NCBI GenBank assembly: GCA_900128395.1
Contig: LT649307.1
Span: forward strand, 1-40,655
DNA from: Stramenopiles sp. TOSAG23-2
Taxonomy: Eukaryota; Sar
Direction of reading: 5' to 3'
Length of the DNA: 40,655 nucleotides
Part shown: positions 37,954-40,655 of the stretch, piece after piece
How the letters are laid out: each line of letters starts with the position of its first letter
Numbering within the stretch: the first letter of the stretch is position 1
The notes under the pieces: generated by a model
Seen by the model: the letters and a program-made list of their open reading frames with translations, nothing else
Databases searched by the model: none
What the model was told of the DNA's origin: nothing
Program-made: the position numbers and the translations under genes

Positions 37954-38353
37954 GAATAATATATTAGCAACTGCTATATGCAGGGAAACATACTTTATAT
38001 TTTTTAACATATATATATATAAAAAATAAAAAATGTAATGTCACAGAACGCAAAAACAAATATAAAAAGAAAGAGACTTATGTGTGTGTGCGTGTTTTGC
38101 ATAAATAGAGAAAAAGAGAACAAGAAAGAAATAGTCGGGAGAGATTGAGTATATATAAATAATATATGATATATTAATGTATCTGATATTTAATATTTAA
38201 AATTACCTGTATGATATTATAAAAAATACATATACATCTAATGAGTAAAAAAAATTAAAAAATGTATGGTACCTCTCTCGCACTCTCCATCCTCTTAATA
38301 CTTTAATCCGGACTACCACATGCGCGCGTTTTCTTTCTCTTTTAAATAATAAA
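37954..38353. other. Convergent 3' spacer between YIPF6 and ClpX
   Basis: AT-rich with TATA microsatellites and a GAAAGAGAACAAGAAAG purine stretch; no gene recognised. Confidence 0.5.
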
Positions 38354-39597
38354 TTACACACTTGATGCTTCTTCTAATAAATCTTCCACACCGTCATCAT
38401 CATCATCATCTTCTTCTTGTACCTCATTACCATCATCTTCCTCCACAATTCCTTGATTTTGTTCTTCATTATTTAATAAATATTTCTCCAACGTCAATTC
38501 ATTACTTAATATTTTCACTTCACCTTCACCTCTCACGGCATTTGCATCTAAATATACCGCATTTACATCTGGTGTACTTGGAACATCAAACATCGTATCT
38601 ACTAAACAATTTTCCATGATTGATCTTAATCCACGTGCACCTGTTCGCTTTGTGATTGCAATTTGTGCACATTCCCTCAATGCATCATCAGTCGCATGAA
38701 AATCAACATTTTGCAAACTAAACAATTCTTTATATTGTTTAATCAATGCATTTTTAGGTTCACATAATATACGTACAAATTGATCCTCCGTCAATGCTTT
38801 GGTGCTGGTAACTAATGGAAAACGCCCAACAAATTCAGGTATTAAACCATATGAACTCAAATCAGATGGTTCTAGCATATCTAACAATGTATTCATTTCC
38901 TTCGTAATTTCCTCCGTTGCTTTTTTCTTTTCAGCAACACTTTTATTATGAAGACTACTACTATGACTATTATCATCATTATATGGATTTGCAGCTACTG
39001 TAGCATTAAATCCAATACCGCGTTCTACAGTACGTTTTGCGATTAAATCTGTTATTCCACTAAATGCACCACCGCATATGAACAAGATATTTTTCGTATC
39101 TATTTGTACTACTTCTGCATTTGGTTGACGGCGTTTTAATGGTACATTGACAATCGAACCTTCTAACATTTTTAACAATGCTTGTTGTACACCTTCTCCA
39201 GACACATCACGAGATAAATTAGCACTTCTTCCACGCTTTCCAATTTTATCAATTTCATCGATGTACACAATACCTTGCTCTGCTTTTGCTACATCTTGAT
39301 CAGCTTCTTGCAATAATTTATACAAAATAGATTCCACATCTTCCCCAACATATCCAGCTTGTGTTAATGATGTTGCATCTGCAATGACCAATGGAACATT
39401 TGCCATTTTTGCCAATGTTTTAGCCATCAGCGTTTTGCCAGTACCAGTAGGGCCGCAAATTAATACATTTGGTTTATCCAATTCGAAAAATGATTTACGT
39501 GCCTCTTCTTTCGCTTTTTGCTCGGACAATATTAAACTTGGTCTACGCATCATTTCATCGTATTTATCTTGTTGTGGTTGAAATGCTCCTGCGTTAC

Positions 39598-39628
<31 letters not shown>

Positions 39629-40543
39629 TTTCGATGCATAAGTTAAAGATTGTTGTTGTTGTGCTTGCATATCACTACGTTTACTGTTGTAATAATCTTT
39701 TCTCCCTTTATCCAAATGATTCACACCATTCATATGATCATTTAACCATTTTTCTCGCTCCTCATTCCATTCGTTGCATGTAATACCCAATCTAGAATGT
39801 GCTTCAAATCGTCGTTTTAAATCATATAAACGTTTATCATCCATATATTTTTCTTCCTCCAAAACCCATTTCTCCCCATATCCATCACCACCATTTTTAA
39901 ATCCAAAGAAATTATCATAAGAATCATCTGTAGCTGTAATATCCTCTTCCTCTTCCCCAGCACTATCATCAATACTTTCATTCACTTTTTGCGTCTTGTT
40001 GCTTTTCTTCTTATTCTTCTTCATTATTTTCGTTTTACTACTACTACTACTACTACTTGTACTGCTACTTTTCCTCTTCTTCTCCGTTGTATATAAATGT
40101 TTATAATCACTTAATTTTACATCTTTCAATTCTTCATCAGTTATACGTTGCATTTCAATATATATTTGCTCTGCATATTGCCGATCTTGAAATCGTTGTT
40201 CTGCCCAATTTTCCTCTTGTAAACGGCTATATTCCAAACGTTGAAAATGATTATGCATACTAACGCTAAGAACTTTCTTCACACGTTCTTGCCCAATAAC
40301 AAATTCTTCTAACCCATCATAAATATCAGCTGGAGTTAACATAGATGCAGGTGTTCTACTAGCTGTTGTTGAGGATGATGATGATTTTGCCCTTGCATTA
40401 TGACTATTTACCAACCGTCGATGTTCCGCACGTCGCCGTTGGTCTATATCTTTCAATATACCAACTGTTTTCGTCTGCCCTTCTTGTAACAATAATTTCT
40501 CCGTAGGAGGTGACAACAAGGGTGCTGGTGCAGTATATTTCAT
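38354..40543 (-). CDS. CLPX: ClpX-type AAA+ unfoldase (mitochondrial type), N-terminus uncertain
   Basis: 729 residues from the ATG at 40543. ClpX unfolds substrates for ClpP or acts alone as a mitochondrial remodeller. The ClpX lead-in [20 protein letters not shown] is at about 81-100. Walker A is [15 protein letters not shown] at about 363, Walker [12 protein letters not shown] at about 420, the arginine-finger region VGRFPLV at about 575, and sensor 2 [20 protein letters not shown] at about 634, all intact. Between the lead-in and Walker A lies a very large insert, about 220 residues (rich in Ser, Lys, Asp and Asn), where bacterial ClpX has about 30. No C4 zinc finger is visible. The C-terminus is strongly acidic. 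The frame stays open upstream of 40543 to the window edge, so the true start and targeting peptide may lie outside. Confidence 0.93.
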
Positions 40544-40655
40544 TTCTATTGGTTTCCGTTTTTTGTTTTGTTTGTAAATATTATTATTATGAATAATATT
40601 TTTTTTTCTTAATGGTGGTGATGGATATGGGGAGAAATGGGTTTTGGAGGACCAT

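Noticed and set aside
1-40655. A functional gene cluster or defence/CRISPR-like system
   Set aside because: The window is eukaryotic, genes are of unrelated function and mixed strand, and there are no regularly spaced short repeats with unique spacers.

Overview
This is a 40.7-kb piece of nuclear DNA from an AT-rich, unicellular-type eukaryote. The genes are long and mostly intronless, face both ways and are separated by AT-rich spacers full of microsatellites. Many proteins carry long Asn, Gln, Lys, Asp or Pro runs. TAA and TGA are both used as stops. One clear spliceosomal intron (gtaagt...cag, 83 nt) can be placed in the enoyl-CoA hydratase/isomerase gene. The gene mix (mitochondrial-type ClpX, a peroxisomal PTS1 protein, YIPF6, a full-size ABCA transporter, a DUF285 surface protein, an LCIB-like domain) suits a free-living protist or alga, perhaps of the stramenopile/SAR or haptophyte kind. 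The lineage cannot be settled from this window.

Layout, left to right. 1-1511: a secreted lysozyme-like gene on the minus strand, running off the left edge, with Gly/Tyr-rich repeats and three recent tandem duplications, two of which break the frame. 2151-3647: UDP-N-acetylglucosamine pyrophosphorylase. 3763-5712: Asn-rich orphan. 6046-6397: a foldback element. 6572-7948: KCTD-type BTB protein. 8643-8846: a very small protein that is almost only a Rad23-type XPC-binding domain. 9072-12017: IQ-motif protein. 12626-14470: DUF285 (BspA-like) repeat membrane protein. 15032-16717: protein resembling the LCIB/theta-carbonic-anhydrase fold but lacking most metal ligands. 16960-17888: peroxisomal enoyl-CoA hydratase/isomerase with one intron. 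17931-18339: three tandem 134-bp repeats. 18911-25537: ABCA transporter. 25870-30798: ankyrin/Gln-rich giant protein. 31550-33722: a 2.2-kb segment bounded by perfect 66-bp inverted repeats and carrying a secreted Cys-rich gene. 33783-35837: Pro-rich, possibly actin-binding protein. 36288-36518: a second foldback element with a 3-bp target duplication. 37345-37953: YIPF6. 38354-40543 (frame open to the right edge): ClpX.

The genes do not form one pathway or cluster; the window reads as an ordinary gene-dense stretch with secreted or surface proteins (lysozyme, DUF285, Cys-rich) among housekeeping genes. The most interesting points are: the lysozyme duplications, whose AG|GT-bounded copies could act as newborn introns; the stand-alone XPC-binding domain; the Cys-rich gene whose stop codon lies inside an inverted repeat; and the apparent LCIB-type pseudoenzyme.
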